Source of the DNA: Asticcacaulis tiandongensis
GTDB taxonomy: Bacteria; Pseudomonadota; Alphaproteobacteria; Caulobacterales; Caulobacteraceae
Length of the DNA stretch: 64,000 nucleotides
NCBI RefSeq assembly: GCF_006475605.1
Contig: NZ_SSBC01000010.1
Span: 372,001 to 436,000, forward strand
Direction of reading: 5' to 3'
The position numbers were made by a program, and so were the translations under genes. This document shows, piece by piece, positions 19,673 through 29,363 of this stretch; position 1 is the stretch's first letter, and the number at the start of each line of letters is the position of its first letter. The notes beneath the pieces were generated by a model that saw only the letters and a program-made list of their open reading frames with translations, was not told the DNA's origin and ran no database searches.

Positions 19673-21333
19673 AAAATAACAACGAACTGGTGTTTCTGCC
19701 GCTGGGTGGATCGAATGAAATCGGCATGAACCTGAACCTTTACGGGTTCGGGCCGGAGCATGACCGTAAATGGATCATCGTCGATGTCGGCGTGACCTTT
19801 GGTGATCTGACGACGCCGGGCATTGAGGTCATCGTGCCCGATCCGAAATTCCTTGAGGGCGAGGAAATTCTCGGGATCATCCTGACCCATGCGCACGAAG
19901 ACCATATCGGGGCGCTCGGCTGGTTGTGGGACAAGGTTAAGGCCCCCCTCTATGCCACGCCGTTTACCGCCTTCCTGATCCGTGAAAAGCTGCGTGAAGC
20001 GGGTGTGGATGATTTCAAACTGACCGAAGTACCGCTGGGTGGGCATGTCGATCTGGGGCCATTCGGCATCGACTATGTGACGATTACCCATTCGATTCCT
20101 GAGCCGAACGGACTGGCGATCAAGACCCCACTGGGGACGATCCTGCATACCGGTGACTGGAAGATCGATCCCGATCCTATCACAGGCAAACCTACGGACA
20201 TCAGCACCATTACGGCGCTGGGGGACGAGGGCGTGCTGGCTATGGTCTGCGATTCGACCAATGTCTTTGTCGAAGGCCGTGCCGGTTCCGAAGCCGATGT
20301 GAAGGTGGAACTGGAAAAGCTGATCCGGACGCTGAAAAAGCGTGTGGCGGTGGCCTGTTTTGCGTCAAACGTGGCGCGGATGGATAGCGTGATCCGTGCC
20401 GCCGAAGCCTGTGGCCGTTCGGTTTGTCTGGTTGGGCGTTCCATGCACCGTATGGCGGCAGCGGCGAAGTCGGTCGGGCTTATGGCCGGTATTAATGAGT
20501 TCGTCACCGAAGGCGAAGCGGCGCGGATGAAAGACAATGAAGTGCTTTATCTGTGTACGGGATCGCAGGGCGAGCCGCGTGCGGCTCTGTCGCGTATTGC
20601 CGATGGCAACCATCCGCAGGTGAAGCTGAAAGAGGGTGACGCCTGCGTGTTCTCCTCGCGCGTTATTCCGGGCAACGAGATCGGTATCCGTTCGCTTCAG
20701 AACCGTTTGTCTGATCTTGGGGTCGAAATCCACACCGAAAAGGATCATCCGGGTATTCACGTCTCAGGCCATCCGTGCCGTGAGGAACTCATCGAGATGT
20801 ACGGCTGGGCGCGGCCGAAAATTGCTGTGCCCACCCATGGCGAACGTCGCCACTTACAAAAGCACGCCAGTTTGGCCGCCGAAATCGGTGTGCCCGAGCA
20901 GGTGACGCCGCGCAACGGTGACATGGTGCGTCTGGCTCCGGGCAAACCTGAGATCATCGACGAAGTGCCTGCGGGCCGTTTGTTCGTTGATGGGGGGGTG
21001 CTTGTATCCGAAGCCTCTGATGCCCTGCGTGAGCGCCGTCATGCGGCACATAATGGTATGCTGTTTGTCTCGTTCGCGCTTAATGCCAAAAACCAGCTGG
21101 CGTCCTATGTGGATGTGCGCGGTCTGGGGCTGGCCTTTGAGAATGATGACACCATTTCGGATCAACTGGAGATGATGTGCGATCTGGTGGAAAAGGCGAT
21201 CACCAAGTTGTCGCGCGAAGAGCGTGAAGACGATGAAACGGTAGAAATTACCGTGGCCCGCGTTTTGAAGAAGGCAGCTCAGAATATCTGGGGTCGTCGT
21301 CCGATCGTGGAAACGATTATCTTAAGGCTCTAA
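19669..21333 (+). CDS. rnj: Ribonuclease J
   Basis: Metallo-beta-lactamase/beta-CASP ribonuclease with endonuclease and 5'-3' exonuclease activity in RNA turnover and rRNA maturation. The metal motif is [13 protein letters not shown]; other family blocks are [14 protein letters not shown], and [12 protein letters not shown] near the beta-CASP end. The 554-residue length is normal. It is the last gene before the hairpin cluster at 21345-21454, which marks the likely end of the nuo-birA-coaX-rnj transcription block. Confidence 0.96.
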   Translation: MKNNNELVFLPLGGSNEIGMNLNLYGFGPEHDRKWIIVDVGVTFGDLTTPGIEVIVPDPKFLEGEEILGIILTHAHEDHIGALGWLWDKVKAPLYATPFTAFLIREKLREAGVDDFKLTEVPLGGHVDLGPFGIDYVTITHSIPEPNGLAIKTPLGTILHTGDWKIDPDPITGKPTDISTITALGDEGVLAMVCDSTNVFVEGRAGSEADVKVELEKLIRTLKKRVAVACFASNVARMDSVIRAAEACGRSVCLVGRSMHRMAAAAKSVGLMAGINEFVTEGEAARMKDNEVLYLCTGSQGEPRAALSRIADGNHPQVKLKEGDACVFSSRVIPGNEIGIRSLQNRLSDLGVEIHTEKDHPGIHVSGHPCREELIEMYGWARPKIAVPTHGERRHLQKHASLAAEIGVPEQVTPRNGDMVRLAPGKPEIIDEVPAGRLFVDGGVLVSEASDALRERRHAAHNGMLFVSFALNAKNQLASYVDVRGLGLAFENDDTISDQLEMMCDLVEKAITKLSREEREDDETVEITVARVLKKAAQNIWGRRPIVETIILRL

Positions 21334-21344
21334 GCAGGGCAGGG

Positions 21345-21454
21345 GCAGGGTCGCGGACCCTGCACCCGTCACACCTGAGGTAAGTGACCCTTTCCATCGC
21401 AATGGAAAGGGGGCTCTGGCTCGGCTCATATGGGTGCAGGGCCTGAGGCCCTGC
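21345..21454. terminator. Cluster of three perfect hairpins between convergent genes
   Basis: Three hairpins fill the gap between rnj and phaC: 8-bp arms 21345-21352/21356-21363 (loop GCG), 10-bp arms 21388-21397/21402-21411 (loop CGCA), and 8-bp arms 21436-21443/21447-21454 (loop TGA). The last abuts the phaC stop codon. The outer two are related as an imperfect inverted repeat. There is no clear T run, so termination may rely on structure or Rho; a bidirectional terminator is the likely role. Confidence 0.6.
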
Positions 21455-23572
21455 CTAGCTTTTTACACGTACATAGCTGCCCGGGGCGTCTTCGATTGGC
21501 TTGAGCTTGCCCTTGGAGGGATCGCGGGCCGGGATCAGCTTTCCGGTGCGTTCATGCAGCCATTTGGCCCAAAGCGGCCACCATGACCCCTTATGTTCGA
21601 CGGCCTTTTCCAGCCATTCGCCAAAGGTTTCCGCCGGTTCGTCATTGACCCAGTGCATGTATTTCTGGGCGGCAGGCGGGTTGACCACGCCGGCGATATG
21701 ACCGGAACCGGCGAGCACGAACTTAACCGGCCCGCCGAACAGGCGTGAACTTTTGAACACCGATACCGGCGGCGCGATATGGTCTTCACGACCTGCCTGC
21801 TCAAAAATGGGGATGGTGACGTTTTTCAGGTCGATATCGACGCCTGCCAGCTTCATAAGCCCCTGTGACAGCGCATTTTCATTGTAGAACTTGCGCAAAT
21901 AATACATGTGCAGGGCCTTGGGCATACGCGTCTGGTCGGCATTCCAGCACAGAAGGTCGAACGCCGTCAGATCCTTGCCCAGCAGGTAGTTGTTGACAAA
22001 GAACGACCACACCAGATCATTGGCGCGCAGGGCATTGAAGGTATCGGCCATGGCGGCACCGGGCAGGACGCCGCCTGCCGCATCCATCTGGCGCTCAAGT
22101 TCTTTCAACCATGTCTCATTGGTGAACAGCAGAAGATCTCCGGCCTCGGAGAAATCATGCTGGGCGGTGAAAAAGGTCGCTGAGCTGATGCTTGTGTCGC
22201 CCTTGGCCGCCATGTGGGCCAGCGCGACGCCCAGAAGGGTTCCGCCGATACAGTAGCCGACGGCGTGGACGCTATTGGCGCCGGTCTGTTCCTTTACCTT
22301 GTGGGCGGCCTGATAGATGCCGCCGAACATATAATCCTCAAAAGTGGTGTCCTTCAGGGAAGCGTCCGGATTGATCCATGAGGTAATGAAGACGGTAAAG
22401 CCCTGATCCGTCAGCCATTTGATCAGTGAATTTTTAGGCTGAAGGTCAAGTATATAGAATTTGTTGATCCACGGCGGGAAGATGAGAATCGGTATTTCCC
22501 GCACTGTCTCCGTGGTGGGGTTGTACTGGATCAGTTCAAACAGAGGCCCGCGCCAGATGACCTTGCCTTCGGAGGTGGCGACATTCTTACCAACCTCGAA
22601 ATGCTCATAATCGGCCTGTGAAATCTTCAGCTTGCCATTGCCGCGTGCCAGATCGTCGGCGAATTTCTGCATGCCTTTGACAAGGCTCTCGCCATTGGTT
22701 TCCATAAGGGTTTGCAAAGCCGCCGGATTGGACATCAGGAAATTAGACGGCGAAAAGGCGTCGGTCACCAGCTTGGTGAAGAACTCGGCACGCCGTTTTT
22801 CAAGCGGGTCAATGTCATCGACGCTTGAGACGAGGCCGTTGATCCAGTTTGACGACAAGAGATAGGACTGACGCATCATGTCAAAGACGATGTTCTGCTC
22901 CCACATCGGGTCGGCAAAGCGCTTGTCTTTTTTCTGAGTGGTGCCGTCAGCGGCTGTTTCACCGCTTAGGGTGCGGCGGGTGACGTCCGACCACAGCGAC
23001 ATATAGCCGTTCAGCAGGTCAGCCTGCGCTTCGACGATTTTTTCCGGTCTCGAGGCCAGAGAGGTCATGACATTGGTCATGGCAGGGCCGACCTGCATCG
23101 GATCGACCGCATTGCCTGCCTGATTGAGGTCCTGCGCCTTTACGGCTGCCTGGGCGAGGGCGGTTTGCGCCGTCAGGGCCGCCTTGGTGATATTGACCGA
23201 AATGTCCTCAAGCCGCCGGAACATTTCAGTATCGAACGGGCTTGCGGATGCCGCCGCCTCTGGCTTTTCGCGGCCTGTCTGTTCATGAGGCGGTTTATCG
23301 GCAGGCGGCGGTGACACAGGCGTTTCAAGCTCAGGTGCTTTAGGCTCAGGCTTTGGCTTTGTGTTTTTTTTCGGTGCTGGTTTTGCCCCGGAACTTTTAA
23401 CGGGGGCGCTTTTAACGGGCGCCGTATTCTCAGGGAGCGCTTTTTTGACAGCGGCTTTTTTAGGCGCCGGTTTTGCTTTTGCCGCAGCCTTTGCCGACGG
23501 CTCGGTCTGTGTTTTTTCAGGTGCGGATACGGTCTTTTGGGCTGAGGGGCGTGGACGGCGGGGGCTCGGCAT
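21455..23572 (-). CDS. phaC: Class I poly-hydroxyalkanoate synthase with basic N-terminal extension
   Basis: Polymerises hydroxyacyl-CoA into PHA storage granules. The lipase-like box AVGYCIGGTLLG places the nucleophile at Cys441; the partner Asp is in REDHIAPP and the His in AGSGHIAGVV. At 705 residues it is about 120 longer than the well-known class I enzyme, whose Cys is at 319. The extra length is N-terminal: residues about 1-110 are rich in Lys, Ala and Pro, with repeats such as KAKPAPKKAAVKKA. This tail resembles histone H1-like or PAKKA sequences. Monocistronic and convergent with rnj. Confidence 0.95.
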   Translation of the reverse strand: MPSPRRPRPSAQKTVSAPEKTQTEPSAKAAAKAKPAPKKAAVKKALPENTAPVKSAPVKSSGAKPAPKKNTKPKPEPKAPELETPVSPPPADKPPHEQTGREKPEAAASASPFDTEMFRRLEDISVNITKAALTAQTALAQAAVKAQDLNQAGNAVDPMQVGPAMTNVMTSLASRPEKIVEAQADLLNGYMSLWSDVTRRTLSGETAADGTTQKKDKRFADPMWEQNIVFDMMRQSYLLSSNWINGLVSSVDDIDPLEKRRAEFFTKLVTDAFSPSNFLMSNPAALQTLMETNGESLVKGMQKFADDLARGNGKLKISQADYEHFEVGKNVATSEGKVIWRGPLFELIQYNPTTETVREIPILIFPPWINKFYILDLQPKNSLIKWLTDQGFTVFITSWINPDASLKDTTFEDYMFGGIYQAAHKVKEQTGANSVHAVGYCIGGTLLGVALAHMAAKGDTSISSATFFTAQHDFSEAGDLLLFTNETWLKELERQMDAAGGVLPGAAMADTFNALRANDLVWSFFVNNYLLGKDLTAFDLLCWNADQTRMPKALHMYYLRKFYNENALSQGLMKLAGVDIDLKNVTIPIFEQAGREDHIAPPVSVFKSSRLFGGPVKFVLAGSGHIAGVVNPPAAQKYMHWVNDEPAETFGEWLEKAVEHKGSWWPLWAKWLHERTGKLIPARDPSKGKLKPIEDAPGSYVRVKS

Positions 23573-23785
23573 GACGGTCTCCTGTGAATCGCGTATCTTT
23601 GTTTAGACCAATTGAGGGGCGGGCGGCGACATTAAACGCGCTTCGGGTAATCAATTCATGTCGGTCTGTGGTCACAAATGTGAACGCATTTCAGTGCAAA
23701 GCCATTTAAATGCCGCACGGCGCACTTTATGACTGTTCATCGAGGCGCTTTTTTGCTTTTGAGTAAATCATCAGGAGGGTTCTCT

Positions 23786-24196
23786 ATGACCCGTGAGGTT
23801 TTACAACGTGCCGGAAACCGGCCGAAAATATCGTGTCTGGCGCTTGGCCTGATGGCGGCTGGCGTGTTGGCTGCGCCGGTAATGGCCCAAGGTGGGAACC
23901 CGGGTGCACAGGGCTATCCGCGATGGTCGGAATTTCCGCCCCTGCCGCAAAACGTCCCCAGCACCACCGTGATCAGGGCGCAAGTGAGCGATATCTATGC
24001 GCGCGAGCGTCAGTTACTGGCGCAGGTGGCGGCCATTGAGTGGGATCGCCATGATCCGGACAGCTTTTCGCTGAGTACGATTGCCCGGCTTGATCCCGAA
24101 CTCAGCAAGCCTGTCACGCAGAATATACGTGACGCGGCCAATCGCTTCGCAGCCGAACAGGCCGCGCGTGCCGTGCCGCCGCCGTTGATTGACTGA
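23786..24196 (+). CDS. Predicted secreted protein of unknown function
   Basis: A 136-residue protein starting at ATG 23786, preceded by AGGAGGG at an ideal distance; a longer frame from 23729 is less likely. Residues 1-33 look like a signal peptide ending APVMAQ. The mature part has a Pro-rich segment (YPRWSEFPPLPQNVP) followed by a charged, helical stretch. I recognise no family. It is 29 bases upstream of glpX and may be cotranscribed with it. Confidence 0.75.
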   Translation: MTREVLQRAGNRPKISCLALGLMAAGVLAAPVMAQGGNPGAQGYPRWSEFPPLPQNVPSTTVIRAQVSDIYARERQLLAQVAAIEWDRHDPDSFSLSTIARLDPELSKPVTQNIRDAANRFAAEQAARAVPPPLID

Positions 24197-24225
24197 TCCA
24201 CATAATAAAAAAACGGGTAGAAACA

Positions 24226-25194
24226 ATGCCAAACCGTGAGTTTACCTTAAGTCTCGATATTGTCCGCGTGGCCGAAGATGCAGCGGTCGCTGCCTATGGT
24301 GAGGTCGGTGGCGGCGATGAGAAGCGGGCCGATCAGGCCGCTGTTGACGCCATGCGCACGGCGCTGAATGCGCTGAATATTGACGGCCGTATCGTGATTG
24401 GGGAAGGGGAGCGTGATGAGGCCCCTATGCTTTATATCGGTGAAAAGGTTGGCAAAGGCAAAGGGCCGGAGATCGATATCGCGCTTGATCCGCTGGAGGG
24501 GACGACCCTTGCGGCCAAGGCGCAGGCCAATGCGCTGGCGGTCATTGCCTTTGCGCCGCGTGGCGGACTTTTGCATGCGCCGGATACCTATATGGACAAG
24601 TTGGCGATTGGCCCGGGCTATGCCGCGGATGTGGTCGATCTCGATGCCAGCCCCGAAGACAATGTGCAGGCTCTGGCGAAGGCCAAGGGCGTCAAGGTCA
24701 ATGAGATTGTCGCCTGTGTGCTCGATCGACCGCGTCACGAAGGCATTATTGCCTCACTGCGTAAGGCCGGTGCGCGGGTGCATCTGATTACCGACGGTGA
24801 TGTGGCGGGTGTCATCCATACGGCGCAGCCGGAAACCGGCATTGATATCTATCTGGGGCAGGGTGGGGCACCCGAAGGGGTGCTGGCCTGTGCCGCGCTG
24901 AAGTCGGTCGGCGGTCAGTTTCAGGGGCGGCTGGTTTTTAAGCGCGATGAAGAGCGCAAACGCGCCGAGCGGCTTGGTCTGACGGACTTTGATCGCAAAT
25001 ATGGCCTGAACGATCTGGTCAGTGGTGACGCTGTATTCGTGGCGACGGGCGTGACAAACGGGGCTTTGTTGCGCGGGGTGCAAAAGGAAGTGGCGACTGG
25101 AGGGGATATCTATGTCACCACCGAAAGCCTCGTGCTTGACTCGCGCACACGCACCAGCCGCAAGATACATACCCGCCGTCCGCTGGTGTGGTGA
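24226..25194 (+). CDS. glpX: Fructose-1,6-bisphosphatase class II
   Basis: Gluconeogenic phosphatase of the GlpX family (322 residues), possibly also acting on sedoheptulose bisphosphate. Family blocks are the metal site IGEGERDEAPMLYIGE, DIALDPLEGTTLAAK, and the phosphate-binding ITDGDVAGVI. The stop codon overlaps the recJ start by one base (TGATG), so the two are translationally coupled. Confidence 0.95.
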   Translation: MPNREFTLSLDIVRVAEDAAVAAYGEVGGGDEKRADQAAVDAMRTALNALNIDGRIVIGEGERDEAPMLYIGEKVGKGKGPEIDIALDPLEGTTLAAKAQANALAVIAFAPRGGLLHAPDTYMDKLAIGPGYAADVVDLDASPEDNVQALAKAKGVKVNEIVACVLDRPRHEGIIASLRKAGARVHLITDGDVAGVIHTAQPETGIDIYLGQGGAPEGVLACAALKSVGGQFQGRLVFKRDEERKRAERLGLTDFDRKYGLNDLVSGDAVFVATGVTNGALLRGVQKEVATGGDIYVTTESLVLDSRTRTSRKIHTRRPLVW

Positions 25195-27035
25195 TGGCCG
25201 ATACGCAAACGCCACAAGCCTATCTCGGGGTTGAAGCCTCGGTATCGGGCCGTTTCTGGGCAGCGCGAGGTACTAACCCGCGTCACCTTCAGCATATCAC
25301 CCAGCAACTGAGTCTTAAAAATGTGGTGCCTGACGCCTATGCCGATCCGGTCGCCCGTTCGATTGCCGGACGCGGCATAACACCGGAAACGCTGGAGCAT
25401 TATCTTAAGCCGACCCTGAAGGCTCTGTTTCCTGAACCGGACAGTTTTCTGGATATGTCGCTGTTGGTGGAGGCGATCCTTGAGGCGCTTGTGGCGCGGC
25501 GCAAGGCCTATGTCTTTGCCGATTATGATGTCGATGGGGCAACGAGTGCGGCGCAACTGGTGCGCTGGTTCCGGCATATGGGGCATGAACTGAACGTCTA
25601 TGTGCCCGACCGTATTCTTGAGGGCTACGGGCCGACGGAAAAGGCCTTTGACCGCTTAAAGGCCGAAGGGGCGGAACTGGTTATTACGGTGGATTGCGGC
25701 GCTTCGGCCCATAAGGCGCTGGATTATGCCGCGTCAATCGGTCTTGAGGTCGTGGTCATCGACCATCACCTGATGCGCGAAGACCTGCCGAAATGTCGGG
25801 TGGTTGTTAATCCGAACCGGCCCGGATGTACATCGGGGCAGGGTAACCTGGCGGCGGCGGGCGTGGTGTTTGTTGTGCTGGCGGCGCTTAATCGTGAAGC
25901 GGAAAAACGCGGCCTGTTTGCCGACCGCCCCAAGCCCGATCTGACACAATGGCTTGATCTAGGGGCTTTGGGGGCGATTTGTGATGTTACGGCACTGACG
26001 GGGTTTAACCGGGCGCTGGCGACACAGGGCCTTAAGGTCATGTCGCGCCTTGAGAACAAGGGCATTAAGGCCCTGATGCAGGTGGCCGGCCTGAGTGATC
26101 CGCAAAAGACACCGCAACTGATGAGCGTGTTTCATTCCGGCTTTGTGCTGGGGCCGCGCATTAATGCGGGGGGGCGTATCGGGCGGGCTGATCTCGGGGT
26201 CAGGCTTTTGTCTACCGAAGATGAGGCCGAAGCGCTGGAGCTGGCGCAGGAACTGAATGAACTGAACCAGACGCGACGTGATGTGGAAACCGCTGTGCTG
26301 GAACAGGCGGTGGCACTGGCTGAAGCGCGCAAGCTGTGGCCGACAGATGATCCGGTGATCGTGGTGTCGCACGAAGACTGGCATCCGGGGGTTATCGGCA
26401 TTGTCGCGGGGCGTTTGCGTGAGCGCTGGCGCAAGCCGGTCATCGTGATTGGCATTGATCCGGTCGGCGGCGTGGGCAAGGGCTCCGGACGCTCGCAGAC
26501 CGGTATAAATCTCGGGCAGGCTATCGGGGCGGCCTATGAGGCAGGCATCCTTATGGCCGGCGGCGGACATGCCATGGCGGCGGGCTTAAGTGTGAGCCGG
26601 GATCGCATTGATGAACTGCGTGCGTTTCTGAATGACTATGTGTCATCGCGGACGTCCGAAGAAGACCGTCGCGAGCGGCTTGAGATTGACGCCGCCTTAA
26701 GTGGGGCCGGCGCAACGCGTGACCTGCTTAATCATTTTGAGGTCATGGCCCCGTTTGGTCAGGGAAACCCTGAGCCGGTATTTGCTTTGCCCAATATGCG
26801 GGTAGGCTATGCCTCGGCGCTCAAGGGCGGGCATGTACGCTGTGAACTTGTGGACGAGCAGGGGCGTAAAATAAAGGCCATGGCCTGGCGGGCCGAGGAT
26901 ACGCCCGTTGGTCAGGCCCTGCTGCGTCCGGCCGGTGCTGTACATGTTGTCGGCAGACTTAAGGCCGATGATTATATGGGACGTAACGGTGTGCAGTTTG
27001 AAATTGAGGATATTGCCCATATATTCACAAGCTAG
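25194..27035 (+). CDS. recJ: Single-stranded-DNA-specific exonuclease RecJ
   Basis: 5'-3' exonuclease of the DHH phosphoesterase family used in recombination and mismatch repair. The metal motifs are visible as VFADYDVDGATSAAQL, TVDCGASAHKAL and VIDHHLM; the DHHA1 motif is ILMAGGGHAMAAGLS. The chosen ATG (25194) lies in the glpX stop; GTG at 25188 is possible. The protein is 613 residues. A strong tRNA promoter begins shortly after the stop. Confidence 0.96.
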   Translation: MADTQTPQAYLGVEASVSGRFWAARGTNPRHLQHITQQLSLKNVVPDAYADPVARSIAGRGITPETLEHYLKPTLKALFPEPDSFLDMSLLVEAILEALVARRKAYVFADYDVDGATSAAQLVRWFRHMGHELNVYVPDRILEGYGPTEKAFDRLKAEGAELVITVDCGASAHKALDYAASIGLEVVVIDHHLMREDLPKCRVVVNPNRPGCTSGQGNLAAAGVVFVVLAALNREAEKRGLFADRPKPDLTQWLDLGALGAICDVTALTGFNRALATQGLKVMSRLENKGIKALMQVAGLSDPQKTPQLMSVFHSGFVLGPRINAGGRIGRADLGVRLLSTEDEAEALELAQELNELNQTRRDVETAVLEQAVALAEARKLWPTDDPVIVVSHEDWHPGVIGIVAGRLRERWRKPVIVIGIDPVGGVGKGSGRSQTGINLGQAIGAAYEAGILMAGGGHAMAAGLSVSRDRIDELRAFLNDYVSSRTSEEDRRERLEIDAALSGAGATRDLLNHFEVMAPFGQGNPEPVFALPNMRVGYASALKGGHVRCELVDEQGRKIKAMAWRAEDTPVGQALLRPAGAVHVVGRLKADDYMGRNGVQFEIEDIAHIFTS

Positions 27036-27058
27036 GGCAATAAAGGTGAAAATAGCGC

Positions 27059-27087
27059 TTGCATCACTGATTTTGTGAGGCTATCTA
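27059..27087 (+). promoter_or_regulatory. Candidate sigma-70 promoter for the tRNA-Glu pair
   Basis: TTGCAT (27059-27064) and TATCTA (27082-27087) are 17 bases apart, 17 bases before the first tRNA-Glu. The -10 region belongs to CTATCTAGCGCACCTC (27081-27096), exactly the 16-mer found in front of the tRNA-Asp pair. Confidence 0.62.
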
Positions 27088-27104
27088 GCGCACCTCTTAA
27101 GTGC

Positions 27105-27179
27105 GGTCCCTTCGTCTATCGGTTAGGACGTCAGGTTTTCAACCTGAAAAGAGGGGTTCGATTCCCCTAGGGACTGCCA
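27105..27179 (+). tRNA. tRNA-Glu (TTC), first copy
   Basis: 75 bases with a complete cloverleaf: acceptor GGTCCCT/AGGGACT, anticodon stem TCAGG/CCTGA around loop TTTTCAA, T arm GGGG TTCGATT CCCC, and encoded CCA. The anticodon is TTC (Glu). It is part of an exact 85-base duplication (27096-27180 and 27221-27305). Confidence 0.97.
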
Positions 27180-27229
27180 AAGAGATTTTACATAAGCCGC
27201 TGAATCAAGCTGGCTAAGACCTTAAGTGC

Positions 27230-27304
27230 GGTCCCTTCGTCTATCGGTTAGGACGTCAGGTTTTCAACCTGAAAAGAGGGGTTCGATTCCCCTAGGGACT
27301 GCCA
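27230..27304 (+). tRNA. tRNA-Glu (TTC), second copy
   Basis: Identical to the copy 125 bases upstream, including nine bases of 5' flank. No separate promoter is obvious in the 50-base spacer, so both copies are probably processed from one transcript. The 262 bases after it, up to the cold-shock gene at 27567, hold no convincing gene, only AT-rich promoter-like sequence near 27476-27525. Confidence 0.97.
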
Positions 27305-27566
27305 AGGTATTTCACCCAAAACTTGCAATTGCACCTGCCAGATATTTATGCAGAATGTTGTTCTGCGATTTGTTTTTTACTGCGGGCAAGGATATTTGGA
27401 AACCGCAGAGGGCTTTCTGTTCACTTTTCTCTCGCTATAAGCGATTTATTGGTGTAGTTTCCCGCAAAACGACAAGTTGGCGGGCGTATAATTTTGCCTG
27501 TTATATATACCGACGTTATATTAGAGGGTGTCCCAAAGTCTTCAGCTATGGGGTGTGGTGAGGATA

Positions 27567-28136
27567 ATGAGTTTGTTTGATTATAATGACCGTGACGACT
27601 CCGAAGAACGCCTTGAGGTTCAGGGTCGTGTGAAATGGTTTGATACGGGCAAGGGGTATGGATTTATTGTTCCCGAGAATGCGACCCTGACGGGGATGCG
27701 TGATGTATTGTTGCACGTGTCCACGCTCAGGGACATGGGGCGCGATTTTGCTTCTGAAGGGGCGGCTATTCATTGCACCATCGCCAAGCGCGCCAAGGGC
27801 TGGCAGGTTATCTCGATTGAATCGCTTGAAGAAACCGGTGCGCCGCCCGTAAGGCCTGAGCGTGATCCGTCTGCGGTTCGTTCTAGTCATTACGTTAATA
27901 CGCATTCGGTCGCCGTTGGCGAACTTGAGGAAGCCACAATCAAGTGGTTCAACCGCACCAAGGGTTATGGCTTTGTGGTGCGTGGCAATGATCCTACGGA
28001 TATATTCATCCATATTGAGACCTTGCGCCGGTTTGGTATCGAAGATGCCCAGCAAGGCGACGTGTTGCAGGTACGCTTTGGTGAGGGCCCCAAGGGGCTT
28101 GTGGTAACCGAGGTGCGCCCCAGAGCCATGGCCTGA
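27567..28136 (+). CDS. Double cold-shock-domain protein
   Basis: A 189-residue protein with two cold-shock domains: residues about 16-82 ([17 protein letters not shown]) and about 120-186 ([17 protein letters not shown]), each with the RNP1 core KGYGF, joined by a Pro/Arg-rich linker. Such tandem proteins in alphaproteobacteria bind single-stranded nucleic acid; Caulobacter CspC/CspD are of this kind, mostly stationary-phase. The ATG at 27567 follows GAGGA. A terminator follows at 28179. Confidence 0.93.
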   Translation: MSLFDYNDRDDSEERLEVQGRVKWFDTGKGYGFIVPENATLTGMRDVLLHVSTLRDMGRDFASEGAAIHCTIAKRAKGWQVISIESLEETGAPPVRPERDPSAVRSSHYVNTHSVAVGELEEATIKWFNRTKGYGFVVRGNDPTDIFIHIETLRRFGIEDAQQGDVLQVRFGEGPKGLVVTEVRPRAMA

Positions 28137-28178
28137 TGGGTCTGAGGTTTCAGGACTGATAAAAAACTATTTCCTTGA

Positions 28179-28219
28179 AATGGCCACGGATTCATCGGAT
28201 TCCGTGGTCATTGCTTTTT
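28179..28219 (+). terminator. Intrinsic terminator after the cold-shock gene
   Basis: A 12-bp stem with one G-T pair (28179-28190 with 28201-28212), a 10-base loop, and GC followed by five T. It lies 42 bases after the cold-shock stop and only 12 bases before the next start codon. Confidence 0.85.
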
Positions 28220-28231
28220 CAGGACGTAAAA

Positions 28232-28729
28232 ATGAAGACCGGATTTGTTAAGGCGCTGATTCTTGCGCTGGCTTTGGCCGGGGCGTTGCCGGTAAGTGCG
28301 TGTGCGCAAACATCGGCACCGGTGGCCAAGGTGGCGCTGGAGCCGGTTCGGGTCGTAACCGCCGACGGGGTGCGTGATTTCAAGGTGGAAATCGCGGATG
28401 ATGAATATGAGCGTGCCAAAGGGCTGATGTATCGTGAATCCATGCCTGCGGATCACGGGATGCTGTTTTTATTCCCGGATATGGCTGAGCGCAGTTTCTG
28501 GATGCACAATACGCCGTTGCCGCTTGATATTATCTATATTTCGTCGTCAGCGCAGGTGGTCTCCATTCAGAGAAATGCGATTCCCTATGACCGGACGCCA
28601 TTGCCTTCCTTTGGGGCAGCGGTAGCGGTGCTCGAAATCAACGGCGGATTAAGCGATCAGTTGGGGATAAAGCCCGGAGATCGCATCGAACATCGCTTTT
28701 TCGAGGGAAAGGGGCCAAAACCGCAGTAA
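28232..28729 (+). CDS. DUF192 family exported protein
   Basis: A 165-residue protein. The N terminus is a signal peptide with a possible lipobox (VSAC, Cys about residue 24), though cleavage as a plain secretory signal (ACA|Q) is also possible. The remainder is the DUF192 fold: [35 protein letters not shown] and VLEINGG are hallmark blocks. Function in bacteria is not established. The chosen ATG (28232) follows AGGACGT. Confidence 0.9.
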   Translation: MKTGFVKALILALALAGALPVSACAQTSAPVAKVALEPVRVVTADGVRDFKVEIADDEYERAKGLMYRESMPADHGMLFLFPDMAERSFWMHNTPLPLDIIYISSSAQVVSIQRNAIPYDRTPLPSFGAAVAVLEINGGLSDQLGIKPGDRIEHRFFEGKGPKPQ

Positions 28730-28792
28730 TTTCCACTTGCAGAGCGAATACGAAAGTGGCAATAAGCGGCCTCCTCGTAAGAGGGTAATGTT

Positions 28793-28894
<102 letters not shown>

Positions 28895-28915
<21 letters not shown>

Positions 28916-29120
28916 ATTCAGCGCATGGTTCGAACCGATTAAGAGGTTCGACGACCAGTAGGAAATAGTATGCGTCTGCATACTATTTACGCGCAGACGC
29001 GGCGGAGCGAAGTGGAGCCAATCCTCTCGCTTTAGCACAGGCCGCTTTCTTCCTTATTCTGGGGCAGGCTTTTTTAATGAATATTCAGCGCATGGTTCGA
29101 ACCGATTAAGAGGTTCGACG
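28895..29120 (+). repeat. 59-bp direct repeat flanking a hairpin segment (28895-28953 and 29062-29120)
   Basis: The two 59-base copies are identical and 167 bases apart; each starts at the right arm of the tRNA-Pro terminator and contains the palindrome GGTTCGAACC. The second copy is preceded by AATCCTCTCGC (29020-29030), matching the tRNA-Pro T arm end (28851-28861), so it looks like a decayed copy of the tRNA 3' end plus terminator. A further fragment AATCTTCTCGC lies at 29233-29243, and AAGAGGTTCG recurs at 29351. The 494 bases from 28870 to 29363 hold no credible gene. Confidence 0.75.
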
Positions 29121-29363
29121 GTGCATATGCCTGATTGCATCAGGCCTCTGCATTTTTTGCTGATCGCAATGTTTTGCGGAAAACCGCTGCACACTTTTCC
29201 GAACATTGCTTGGGCTCAGACGCGGCGCAGCCAATCTTCTCGCCTCGCGATGTGCAAACCTTTTCCTCTCTTTCTCACGGAAACCGGTCTCTACCCCTTG
29301 GCAAGGGGCGGGGTTAATAGTAACAGGGGGCGTTATCAGTCCCCGGTGGCAAGAGGTTCGGCC

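Noticed and set aside
27226-27561. Plus-strand 111-codon frame
   Set aside because: It starts at the tRNA-Glu 5' end and reads through that tRNA, then through AT-rich promoter DNA; no family or ribosome binding site.
29121-29363. N-terminal extension of the NDUFS4-like gene
   Set aside because: The extra 81 codons run through repeat-derived DNA and lack similarity to the family; the ATG at 29364 has a ribosome binding site and the normal family start.
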